Below, one piece after another: positions 34,338 through 42,017 of a stretch of DNA of 64,000 nt (within the stretch, counting starts at the first letter, position 1; each line of letters begins with the position of its first letter). Under the pieces are notes generated by a model. It was not told the origin of the DNA. It saw only the letters and a list, made by a program, of their open reading frames with translations, and made no database searches. The translations under genes and the position numbers were made by a program. The stretch spans positions 1-64,000 of the forward strand of contig JADJET010000006.1 of the NCBI GenBank assembly GCA_016708925.1, in the 5' to 3' direction. This DNA comes from Gammaproteobacteria bacterium. Its GTDB lineage: Bacteria > Pseudomonadota > Gammaproteobacteria > Pseudomonadales > Porticoccaceae.

Positions 34338-35537
34338 ATGACGCGCAACCCCGCCAGCGGCGTTCTGCTCCTGTTATCGCTGCTCACTTCGGTCGCCATT
34401 GCGGGGCCGGTTCCCGCGCCCGCCCCGGCGCCCGTGAGCCCGGTGGGCGCAGCGCCGATGCCGGCGCCGGTCGAATTGGCGGCCAAGGCCTGGATCCTGA
34501 TCGACGCGTACACCGGCACCGTGCTCGCCGAGCACAATGCCGATGAACGTCTGCCGCCCGCCAGCCTCACCAAGCTGGTCACCGATTATCTGATCGCGGG
34601 AGAAATGGCGGCCGGCAAGTTCACGAAAGATACCCTCGTACCCATCAGCGTCAATGCGTGGCGCATGGGTGGGTCGAAGATGTACGTGCGGGAAGGGACC
34701 GAAGTCCCCGTCGGGGATCTTCTGCGGGGCATCATTGTCCAGTCCGGCAACGATGCCAGCGTGGCCATGGCGGAATACATCGCCGGGACCGAGGACGCCT
34801 TCGCCCAACTGATGAACCAGCGCGCGCAACAACTGGGAATGACGAACAGCCATTTCGTGAACGCCACCGGATGGCCGGCAGAAGGGCATCTGACCACTGC
34901 AAGGGATCTCTCGATCCTGTTCCGGGCGACGATTCACGATTACCCGGAGAACTACCGGCTCTACTCCGAGAAATATTTCGAGTACAACGGCATCAAGCAG
35001 CCCAATCGCAACCTGCTGCTCTGGCGCGACTCCACAGTGGATGGCGGCAAGACCGGGCATACCGAGGAAGCGGGCTATTGTCTGGTCGTTTCCGCGGTGC
35101 GGGAAAACATGCGGCTCGTCGGCGTGGTGATGGGAACCGGCAGCGTGGAAGCGCGCGCGCGGGAAACCCAGAAACTGCTGGCCTACGGCTTCCGCTTTTA
35201 TGAAACCGCGCGCATGTACAAGGCGGGCGAGGTGTTGCAGGCCGATGCCCCGGTGTGGTTCGGCAAGGACGACAAGGTCAATCTGACGGTGGCAGAAGAC
35301 GTCTATCTGACCTTGCCCCGTGGCGCGCAAAAAGATCTCAAGGCGACCGTCCTTGTCGATGATGCCATCGAGGCACCACTTTCGCCCGCGCGCCCGGTGG
35401 GTCGTCTCCAGGTCGAGCAGAGTGGCAAGGTGGTGCTGACGGTGCCGCTGGTGCCGGATCGCGAAGTCGCCGAAGCGGGCTGGTTCGCGCGGCTGTGGGA
35501 CCATCTCGTTCTGTTCCTGACCAGTCTGTTTTCCTGA
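34338..35537 (+). CDS. dacA: D-alanyl-D-alanine carboxypeptidase (PBP5/6 type)
   Basis: Removes the terminal D-Ala from peptidoglycan pentapeptides. The 399-residue precursor has a signal peptide followed by a Pro/Ala-rich linker (about 24-45), then the carboxypeptidase domain with Ser76-x-x-Lys79 (ASLTKLV), SGN at 136-138 and KTG at 238-240. A C-terminal beta domain and the amphipathic end WFARLWDHLVLFLTSLFS, a membrane anchor, follow. It could be named dacA or dacC; the elongasome and lipB neighbours favour dacA. Confidence 0.93.
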   Translation: MTRNPASGVLLLLSLLTSVAIAGPVPAPAPAPVSPVGAAPMPAPVELAAKAWILIDAYTGTVLAEHNADERLPPASLTKLVTDYLIAGEMAAGKFTKDTLVPISVNAWRMGGSKMYVREGTEVPVGDLLRGIIVQSGNDASVAMAEYIAGTEDAFAQLMNQRAQQLGMTNSHFVNATGWPAEGHLTTARDLSILFRATIHDYPENYRLYSEKYFEYNGIKQPNRNLLLWRDSTVDGGKTGHTEEAGYCLVVSAVRENMRLVGVVMGTGSVEARARETQKLLAYGFRFYETARMYKAGEVLQADAPVWFGKDDKVNLTVAEDVYLTLPRGAQKDLKATVLVDDAIEAPLSPARPVGRLQVEQSGKVVLTVPLVPDREVAEAGWFARLWDHLVLFLTSLFS

Positions 35538-35567
35538 CCGGATCGTCTTTCCGAGCCGAGCGTCGCC

Positions 35568-35837
35568 ATGACTGTCACCGACCCACCGCGCATCGAGTTT
35601 CCCTGCGATTACCCGGTGACCGTGGTGGCGGATGCGGGCGCGGAATTGCGTGCCCGGGTGTTTCACGCCTTCGACCTGCATGCGCCCGGCTTCGACCCGG
35701 AGCGCATTACCGAACGCGCCAGCCGCAACGGCAACTATCAGTCCATCTGCTTTGTCATTACCGCCACCGGGGAAGGACAGTTGCGTCAGTTGTTCGAGGG
35801 GCTGAAAGCCTGCGCGGGCGTCCGGATGGTGCTTTAG
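35568..35837 (+). CDS. YbeD family protein (DUF493)
   Basis: An 89-residue ACT-like-fold protein of the YbeD/DUF493 family, function unproven, always near dacA and lipB in Gammaproteobacteria. The IEFPCDYPVTVVADAGAEL opening and the SRNGNYQSICFVITATGE centre are family hallmarks. A regulatory or lipoate-related role has been suggested from context only. lipB begins 4 bp after its stop. Confidence 0.92.
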   Translation: MTVTDPPRIEFPCDYPVTVVADAGAELRARVFHAFDLHAPGFDPERITERASRNGNYQSICFVITATGEGQLRQLFEGLKACAGVRMVL

Positions 35838-35841
35838 GGCT

Positions 35842-36552
35842 GTGGACCGAATCGGGGTGCGCGCCCTCGGCCTGCGGCACTACGCACCGGTATTCGCAGC
35901 GATGAAGTCCCGGATCGACAGCGATCCGGAACACAGCCCGGACGAAATCTGGGCGCTCCAGCATCACCCGGTTTACACCCAGGGCCAGGCCGGTCGCGTC
36001 GAGCATGTGCTGGCGCCGGGCGACATCCCGGTGGTCGCGGCGGATCGCGGCGGTCAGGTCACCTACCACGGGCCCGGTCAGTTGGTGTTCTATCCACTGA
36101 TTCAGTTGCGCCGCCGGGGCCTCGACGTGCGGCAACTGGTGTCGGCGCTGGAGGTGAGCGTGATCGCCTGGCTGGCGGAGTTGGGGATCGCCGCGGCGAC
36201 CAAGCCGCGCGCGCCGGGGGTCTATGTCGATGACGCCAAGATTGCCTCCCTCGGCCTGCGCATCCGCCGCGGCCGCAGCTACCACGGTCTGGCCGTCAAC
36301 GTGGCGATGGACCTCGCGCCCTTCGCGCGCATCAATCCCTGTGGCTATGCGGGCCTGCGCATGACCCAGGTGGCGGATTTGCTGCCGGCCGCGCAGATCC
36401 CCGGGCTGGAAGTCGCGCAGCGATCGCTGCTCGATCAGCTGGCGCGCCGGCTGGGCTACACTGGCTGGGATTATCTTGGGGACGAAGGCATCGCGAGCGA
36501 CGGCATCGACACCGTCGCCGCCGCGTCGGAGGGAGCAAGCGATGAGCGATAA
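35842..36552 (+). CDS. lipB: Octanoyltransferase LipB
   Basis: Moves the octanoyl group from acyl carrier protein to lipoyl-dependent enzymes, the first step of lipoate synthesis. The 236-residue protein has HHPVYTQGQAG, the RGGQVTYHGPGQLVFYPL signature, the catalytic lysine in DDAKIASLGLRI and the catalytic cysteine in INPCGYAGLRMTQ. The start is GTG at 35842 after AGGG. The 3' end overlaps lipA by 11 bp. Confidence 0.95.
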   Translation: MDRIGVRALGLRHYAPVFAAMKSRIDSDPEHSPDEIWALQHHPVYTQGQAGRVEHVLAPGDIPVVAADRGGQVTYHGPGQLVFYPLIQLRRRGLDVRQLVSALEVSVIAWLAELGIAAATKPRAPGVYVDDAKIASLGLRIRRGRSYHGLAVNVAMDLAPFARINPCGYAGLRMTQVADLLPAAQIPGLEVAQRSLLDQLARRLGYTGWDYLGDEGIASDGIDTVAAASEGASDER

Positions 36553-37528
36553 CGACAGCGTCCCGGTCCAGCGCACGCGACGGCTGCAGGCCGGCGAAAA
36601 ACTGCGCAGCGCCGCCAAGGTCGAGCGCATCCCGGTCAAGGTGATTGCGACCACCGAACTGCCGCGCAAGCCGCCCTGGATCCGGGTGCGTGCCGGCGTG
36701 GGTCCGGAGGTGCAGCGCATCAAGAACATCCTGCGCGAACATCGCCTCTCCACCGTGTGCGAGGAGGCGGCCTGCCCCAACCTGGGCGAATGCTTCGGTG
36801 GCGGCACCGCCACCTTCATGATCCTGGGCGACATCTGCACGCGCCGCTGTCCGTTCTGCGATGTGGGGCACGGCAAACCCAACCCCCTTGATCCCGAGGA
36901 GCCCGCCAACCTGGCGCGCGCCATCGCCGAGCTGGGCCTGCGTTATGTGGTGATCACCTCGGTGGATCGCGACGACCTGCGCGACGGCGGCGCCGGGCAT
37001 TTCGCGGCCTGCATCGACGCCGTGCGCCGGCAATCCCCCGGCATCCAGGTGGAAGTCCTGGTGCCCGATTTCCGCGGGCGCATGGAGCCCGCGCTCGATG
37101 CGCTGTCGCAGACCGCGCCCGATGTGTTCAACCACAATCTGGAGACGGTGCCGACGCTGTATCGGGAGGTTCGCCCGGGCGCCAACTACGCCTGGTCGCT
37201 GCGTCTGTTGCAGGAATTCGGCCGCCGCAATCCGGCGGTACCCACCAAGTCCGGACTGATGGTGGGCCTCGGCGAGACCCGCGAGCAGCTGCTGGCAACG
37301 CTCGACGATCTGCGCGCTCACGACGTCCGGATGATCACCATCGGCCAGTATTTGCAGCCCTCGCGCGCCCATCTGCCGGTGCAGCGCTTTGTGCATCCCG
37401 ACGAATTCGCGGAGTATTGCGATTACGGCTACCGGATCGGTTTCCGCCATGTGGCCTCGGGGCCGCTGGTGCGTTCTTCCTATCATGCCGACCAACAGGC
37501 GCGCGGCGCGGAGGTGACCCATGGATAA
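36542..37528 (+). CDS. lipA: Lipoyl synthase
   Basis: Radical-SAM enzyme that inserts two sulfur atoms into protein-bound octanoate. The 328-residue protein has the auxiliary cluster cysteines in CEEAACPNLGEC and the radical-SAM cysteines in CTRRCPFCDVGHGKP; the C-terminal RSSYHADQQ carries the conserved serine ligand. Start MSDNDSVPVQ lies inside lipB. Its end overlaps the DUF1244 gene by 8 bp. Confidence 0.96.
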   Translation: MSDNDSVPVQRTRRLQAGEKLRSAAKVERIPVKVIATTELPRKPPWIRVRAGVGPEVQRIKNILREHRLSTVCEEAACPNLGECFGGGTATFMILGDICTRRCPFCDVGHGKPNPLDPEEPANLARAIAELGLRYVVITSVDRDDLRDGGAGHFAACIDAVRRQSPGIQVEVLVPDFRGRMEPALDALSQTAPDVFNHNLETVPTLYREVRPGANYAWSLRLLQEFGRRNPAVPTKSGLMVGLGETREQLLATLDDLRAHDVRMITIGQYLQPSRAHLPVQRFVHPDEFAEYCDYGYRIGFRHVASGPLVRSSYHADQQARGAEVTHG

Positions 37529-37835
37529 CCAAACCCGTACCGAGATCGAAGCGGCCGTGTTTCGCCGCCTGCTGGCGCATCTGGACAGCCGCAAGGATGC
37601 CCAGAACATCGATCTGATGAATCTCGCCGGCTTTTGCCGCAACTGTCTGTCGAAATGGTATGCGGCGGCGGCCGCCGAACGCGGGGAAGCCGTCGACTAC
37701 GAACAGGCACGCGAGCTCGTTTACGGCATGCCCTACGGCGAGTGGAAAGCGAAATACCAGACCGAAGCCACGCCCGCGCAGCAGGCGCAGCTCGCGGCCG
37801 GGCAACAAAACGACCGCCAGAGACATGCTGAATAA
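37521..37835 (+). CDS. DUF1244 family protein; stop codon supplied by a repeat element
   Basis: A 104-residue DUF1244 protein, function unknown. The core AAVFRRLLAHLDSRKDAQNIDLMNLAGFCRNCLSKWY, with the two conserved cysteines, and the YGMPYGEWKAKYQ segment are family hallmarks. It overlaps lipA by 8 bp and ends the lipB-lipA unit. The last codons (HAE and TAA) lie within the left end of a dispersed repeat (from 37825), so the natural C-terminus may have been altered by that insertion without loss of the domain. Confidence 0.88.
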   Translation: MDNQTRTEIEAAVFRRLLAHLDSRKDAQNIDLMNLAGFCRNCLSKWYAAAAAERGEAVDYEQARELVYGMPYGEWKAKYQTEATPAQQAQLAAGQQNDRQRHAE

Positions 37836-37952
37836 CCGTCATGCCCGCAGAGGCGGGCATCCAGAAGGTCTTGAGAATCCTGGGTTCCCGCCCCCGCCTT
37901 CGCGAGGGCAGGCCCTGCGCGGGAACGACGCTCAGGTGGTTATTCAGAGCAT
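37825..37952. repeat. Dispersed palindromic repeat, copy A (128 bp)
   Basis: The element begins ATGCTGAATAACC and ends GGTTATTCAGAGCAT; the ends are inverted copies apart from a 2-base gap. Near the left end is a perfect 8-bp palindrome ATGCCCGC/GCGGGCAT (37841-37860) with loop AGAG; a second GC-rich palindromic region ends GCGGGAACGACG. Copies B (47339-47686, interrupted) and C (63125-63256) share this plan. There is no coding capacity, so it resembles a REP or MITE-type non-autonomous element. Confidence 0.85.
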
Positions 37953-38002
37953 TCCCGGCAGCAAGGCGGTTCCCATACCAAGAGATGTCCAGAGGGGGAA
38001 TA

Positions 38003-40450
38003 ATGGAGCACCTACCGTTGCGGCGGGACCAGTTGCCCGATTGCTGTACCGCTGACGAATTCAGTTTCACCACCACCGACGACCTGGAACCGCTGACCGA
38101 GATCATCGGCCAGGACCGCGCCATTGCCGCGATCCGCTTCGGTCTCGGCATGGCAAACCAGGGTTATAACCTGTTCGTGCTGGGTCCGCCCGGGGTCGGC
38201 AAGTTCACCGCCATCAGTCAGTATCTCGGCGATGCCGCACGGCGCGGCCCCGTTCCCGGGGACTGGTGCTACATCAATAATTTCGTCGATGACGCCAAGC
38301 CGATTCTGCTCGAACTGCCGGCCGGGCGCGGCGGCCTGTTGCGCGACGACATGCAGCGTCTGGTGGACGACCTCAAGAACGCGATTCCCCAGGCGTTCGA
38401 CAGCGACCAGTACAAGGCGCGGGCGCAACAGATCGAAGCCGAAATCCAGTCCCGCCAAGAACAGGCATTCCAGCAGGTGCAGGAGGCCGCGGCGCGGGAC
38501 AACATCAAGGTCTATCAGAACGCCGGCGAGCTGACCCTGGTGCCCATGGTCGATGGCGAGGACCTGGACCCGGAAGCCTTCCAGAAACTGCCGGAGGAAC
38601 ATCGCCAGCGCCTCGAAGCGGCGGTCCTGGAGGTGCGCAAGCAGTTGCAGGCGGTGTTCCAGCAGCAGATGCCGGCCCTGCGCAAGGAGGCGCGGGACCG
38701 CTTCCGCGCCCTCAACCACGAGGTGACGCGCGAGGCGGTCGGGCTTTACATCGAGGGTCTGAGCCGGCGTTACGCGGACCTGCCCCAGGCGCTGGACTAC
38801 CTGAGCAGCGTGCAGCAGGATATCGTCGCCAATGCCGAACTGTTCCGGCCCCAGGAAGCGCCCCAGGCGATGCTCATGGCGCAGGACGCGCTGCAGCGCT
38901 ACCGGGTCAACCTGATTCTGGACAACAGCCACAGTGTCGGCCGTCCGGTGGTTTACGAGGAACACCCCAGCTACGCCAACCTGGTAGGCCGCATCGAGCA
39001 CCGCGCCGTCATGGGTGCCCTGCTGACCAATTTCACGCTGATCAAGCCGGGTGCCCTGCACCGCGCCAATGGCGGCTATCTGATCCTGGATGCCCGCAAG
39101 CTGCTGACCCAGCCCTTCGCCTGGGAGGCGCTCAAGCAGGCGCTCAACAAGAAGGAATTGCGGCTGGAATCGCTGGAGCATGCGCTCAGTTTCGCCACCA
39201 CCACTTCCCTCGAACCCCAGGCGATGCCGCTCGACATCAAGATCGTCCTGCTCGGCGATCGCACCCTCTACTACCTGCTGCACGCCTACGATCCCGATTT
39301 CGCCGAGCTGTTCAAGGTCGCCGCCGACTTCGAGACCGGGCTGGAGCGCTCGCCCGCCAACGACCTGCTCTATGCGCGCATGATCGCCACCATGGTGCGC
39401 AACAAGGGCCTGATGCCGTTCGATCGCTCCGCGGTCGCCGCTACCATCCAGCACAGCATGCGCGTCGAAGCGGATGCACTGAAGCTGTCTACCCACATGC
39501 GCAGCATTGCCGACCTGCTCGCCGAAGCCCATTACTGGGCCGGTCAGGCCGGGCGCGTCCTGGTTACCGGGGAGGACGTGCGCCACGCCATCAGTACCCA
39601 GATCGAGCGTCTGGACCGGGTGCGCGACCGCAGTTACGAGCACATCCAGCGCGGCGCGGTGCTGATCGACACCCAGGGCGCGGTGGTGGGCCAGGTTAAC
39701 GGCCTCTCGGTGCTGCAAGTGGGCAACTTCAGCTTCGGCCAGCCCGCGCGCATCACCGCTACCACCCGGCTCGGCGACGGTCGCGTCATCGACATCGAGC
39801 GCGAGACCGAGATGGGCGGTCCCATTCACAGCAAGGGCGTGTTCATCCTGTCGAGCTTCCTGGGCGCGCGCTACGGCCAGACCCAGCCGCTCGCGCTCAC
39901 CGCCAGCCTCACCTTCGAGCAATCCTATGGCGGGGTCGAGGGCGACAGCGCGTCACTGGCGGAGCTCTGCGCGCTGCTGTCCTCGCTGAGCCAGGTGCCC
40001 ATCAAGCAGTGCTACGCCATGACCGGCTCGGTCAACCAGCTCGGCCGGGTGCAGGTGATCGGCGGCGTCAGCGAGAAAGTGGAAGGATTTTTCGACATCT
40101 GCAAGGCGCGCGGGCTGAGCGGCGAACAGGGGGTGCTGATCCCGGCTGCCAATGTGGTCAACCTGATCCTGCGCCAGGACGTGCTGGACGCCATCGACGC
40201 CGGCCGTTTCCGGATTTACGCCGTCGAGGCCGTGGACCAGGCCATCGAAATCCTCACCGGCGTCAGCGCCGGAGAAGCGGACGCCGACGGTGCCTACCCG
40301 CCCGCTACCATCAACGGCAAGGTGCAAACCCGCCTGCGCGGCTTCGCCGAACTGCGCCGCGATTTCGGTCGCGGTGACGGCGAAGAAAAACGCAACGGCG
40401 TCAGCCGTCCACCTGCGGTTCCCGCACCGCCGCCGGTGCCGGGGAGCTGA
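38003..40450 (+). CDS. Lon-like ATP-dependent protease (AAA_32/LonC-type)
   Basis: An 815-residue protein with an N-terminal AAA-like ATPase domain and a C-terminal Lon-type serine-lysine protease domain. The catalytic dyad is Ser649 (GVEGDSASLAEL) and Lys692 (GGVSEKVEGFF); the 43-residue spacing equals that of classical Lon. The P-loop GPPGVGKFTA (61-70) has Phe where Ser or Thr is usual, a degenerate Walker A often met in this family. A long central helical part (about 130-330) is charged and Gln-rich. The start MEHLPLRRDQ follows AGAGGGGG. A longer open frame upstream runs into repeat A and is not homologous. Substrates are unknown. Confidence 0.88.
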   Translation: MEHLPLRRDQLPDCCTADEFSFTTTDDLEPLTEIIGQDRAIAAIRFGLGMANQGYNLFVLGPPGVGKFTAISQYLGDAARRGPVPGDWCYINNFVDDAKPILLELPAGRGGLLRDDMQRLVDDLKNAIPQAFDSDQYKARAQQIEAEIQSRQEQAFQQVQEAAARDNIKVYQNAGELTLVPMVDGEDLDPEAFQKLPEEHRQRLEAAVLEVRKQLQAVFQQQMPALRKEARDRFRALNHEVTREAVGLYIEGLSRRYADLPQALDYLSSVQQDIVANAELFRPQEAPQAMLMAQDALQRYRVNLILDNSHSVGRPVVYEEHPSYANLVGRIEHRAVMGALLTNFTLIKPGALHRANGGYLILDARKLLTQPFAWEALKQALNKKELRLESLEHALSFATTTSLEPQAMPLDIKIVLLGDRTLYYLLHAYDPDFAELFKVAADFETGLERSPANDLLYARMIATMVRNKGLMPFDRSAVAATIQHSMRVEADALKLSTHMRSIADLLAEAHYWAGQAGRVLVTGEDVRHAISTQIERLDRVRDRSYEHIQRGAVLIDTQGAVVGQVNGLSVLQVGNFSFGQPARITATTRLGDGRVIDIERETEMGGPIHSKGVFILSSFLGARYGQTQPLALTASLTFEQSYGGVEGDSASLAELCALLSSLSQVPIKQCYAMTGSVNQLGRVQVIGGVSEKVEGFFDICKARGLSGEQGVLIPAANVVNLILRQDVLDAIDAGRFRIYAVEAVDQAIEILTGVSAGEADADGAYPPATINGKVQTRLRGFAELRRDFGRGDGEEKRNGVSRPPAVPAPPPVPGS

Positions 40451-40454
40451 GCGG

Positions 40455-41177
40455 TCAGCCGCTACCCGCCGCGTCGAAGCCCGGTTCCTCGAAACCCGGC
40501 TCCTCGAAACCAAGAAAACGCGCGAAGCCCGCCACCGGCTCGCGCGGCATCTCGAGCCGGTTGGCCGGGTGCTCCGCGTCGATAAGGCCGAGCGCCATGC
40601 CGTTGTAGACATAGTATTCGGGCGCGATGTCGAGCACCTCGTGCACCGCCGGGCTGACATCCTGCCAGAAGCCCTGCGAACAGGTATGCAGGCCGAACTC
40701 GCGCGCCGCCAGCATCACATGCCCCATGAAAATGCCCAGATCCCCGAGCTGGCCCGGCAGCAGCGAGCGGTGGATGCTGAACATCAGACCCACGGGCGCG
40801 TCGAAAAAATGGAAATTGCGCAGCAGTTGCTGCTCGCGCGCCACTTTGTCGCGGCGGTCGATGCCGAGCGCCGCGTAAAGACGCATGCCGCAATCGAAAC
40901 GGCGCTGTTTGTAGGGCTGCCGGAATCCACCGGGATCGCCGCGCAACGGGTTTTCATTGCTGCCCACCGGGTGCTCCTGCGCCCAGGCCAGCGCGCGTTC
41001 GATCAGCCGCGCGCGCACCGCGCCGGTCACCACATCCACCTGCCAGGGCTGCATGTTGCTGCCGGAGGGGGCGAGACGGGCCAGCTCCAGGATGCGCTCC
41101 ACCGTCGCGCGCGGCACCGGGGTGGGGAGAAAAGCACGCGCCGACAGGCGGCTTTCGATAGCCTCGATCAGCTCCAT
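40455..41177 (-). CDS. Nitroreductase family protein
   Basis: A 240-residue FMN-dependent nitroreductase-like oxidoreductase. The FMN-binding opening is SRLSARAFLPTPVPRATVER and LAPSGSNMQPWQVDVV; a C-terminal HTCSQGFWQDVSP and YNGMALGLIDAEHPANR follow. The substrate is not evident (nitroaromatics, quinones or others). The extreme C-terminus contains a short duplication (EEPGFEEPGF) from a 15-bp direct repeat. It lies 3 bp downstream of rpiA on the same strand and is probably co-transcribed with it. Confidence 0.88.
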   Translation of the reverse strand: MELIEAIESRLSARAFLPTPVPRATVERILELARLAPSGSNMQPWQVDVVTGAVRARLIERALAWAQEHPVGSNENPLRGDPGGFRQPYKQRRFDCGMRLYAALGIDRRDKVAREQQLLRNFHFFDAPVGLMFSIHRSLLPGQLGDLGIFMGHVMLAAREFGLHTCSQGFWQDVSPAVHEVLDIAPEYYVYNGMALGLIDAEHPANRLEMPREPVAGFARFLGFEEPGFEEPGFDAAGSG

Positions 41178-41180
41178 GAG

Positions 41181-41858
41181 TCAGCGTGCCCGGATGGTTT
41201 CGACGCCGCCGGGCCGTGCCAGCAGCAGCACATCCGCGGGGCGCAGGGCGAACAGCCCGTTGGCGACCACGCCGGCGATATTGTTCAGGCGCTCTTCCAG
41301 GACGCGCGCCGGCGCGATCGGATAAAAATCGTGGGCGTCGATGATGTAGTTGCCGTTGTCCGTCACCACGCCCTGGCGCCACTCGGGGTTGGCGCCCAGC
41401 GCGCGCAACTGCCGGCCCACATGGCTGCGCGCCATGGGGATCACCTCCACCGGCAGCGGAAACCGGCCCAGATGATCGACCCGCTTGGCGGCATCGGCGA
41501 TGCAGACAAACTCCCGCGCCACCGCCGCCACGATCTTCTCCCGCGTCAGTGCACCGCCGCCGCCCTTGATCATCTCCAGCGCCGGATTGATCTCGTCGGC
41601 GCCGTCCACATACACCGTCACTTCAGCGACGCTGTTGAGATCCCACACCGGAATCTGGAGCGCGCGCAACCGCGCCGTCGAAGCTTCGGAACTGGCCACG
41701 GTGGCGGCGATGCGGCCCCGGTGCGGCGCCAGCAGGTCGATGAAATGATTCACCGTGGAGCCGGTGCCAATACCGATCACGGCGTCATCGCCGATCTTGG
41801 CAAGGCAGTAATCGAGCGCGGCCTGCGCCGCCGCTCGTTTGAGTGTGTCCTGGCTCAT
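41181..41858 (-). CDS. rpiA: Ribose-5-phosphate isomerase A
   Basis: Interconverts ribose-5-phosphate and ribulose-5-phosphate. The 225-residue protein has GIGTGSTVNHFIDLL (phosphate loop), the catalytic DGADEINP and the KGGGGALTREKIVAA motifs. The start MSQDTLKRAA is at 41858; the frame remains open over the opposite-strand sahR gene, but this is not coding. Followed by the nitroreductase. Confidence 0.95.
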   Translation of the reverse strand: MSQDTLKRAAAQAALDYCLAKIGDDAVIGIGTGSTVNHFIDLLAPHRGRIAATVASSEASTARLRALQIPVWDLNSVAEVTVYVDGADEINPALEMIKGGGGALTREKIVAAVAREFVCIADAAKRVDHLGRFPLPVEVIPMARSHVGRQLRALGANPEWRQGVVTDNGNYIIDAHDFYPIAPARVLEERLNNIAGVVANGLFALRPADVLLLARPGGVETIRAR

Positions 41859-41885
41859 CGCATACGTCCGCCGGTTGGAGGCGGG

Positions 41886-41891
41886 ATTATA
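41886..41891 (-). promoter_or_regulatory. Consensus -10 element for rpiA
   Basis: On the minus strand TATAAT lies 27 bp before the rpiA ATG in the 159-bp divergent gap with sahR. No good -35 is seen. Confidence 0.5.
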
Positions 41892-41969
41892 AGTCAGGGG
41901 TTGTGGGCGGCGTCTGGGGGTTGTCGCGCCGCCGCGCGGGCGGCCAGATTTCTGGCACAAATAGCTTTG

Positions 41970-41987
41970 CATCGAAATTTTTTGATG
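41970..41987. promoter_or_regulatory. Candidate SahR operator palindrome
   Basis: CATCGAAATTTTTTGATG is an imperfect 18-bp palindrome (7 of 9 positions match between half-sites) that overlaps the -35 hexamer of the sahR promoter. ArsR-type repressors bind such AT-rich dyads, and autorepression of a SAM-cycle operon by SahR is known from other proteobacteria. That this is the operator is an inference from position. Confidence 0.5.
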
Positions 41988-42010
41988 GATTGTTCCCGCT
42001 GGTGTACAGT
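41982..42010 (+). promoter_or_regulatory. Promoter of the sahR-metK-ahcY-metF operon
   Basis: TTGATG (41982-41987) and TACAGT (42005-42010) are separated by exactly 17 bp. The expected transcription start is about 42016-42018, at the sahR ATG (42018), so the message would be leaderless or nearly so. The ATG is preceded by CGCCCCC with no ribosome binding site, which fits. Confidence 0.6.
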
Positions 42011-42017
42011 CGCCCCC

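Noticed and set aside
38012..39922. A 636-codon minus-strand frame opposite the Lon-like protease
   Set aside because: The plus strand has a catalytic Ser-Lys dyad and AAA motifs; the minus frame is a GC-skew shadow without motifs.
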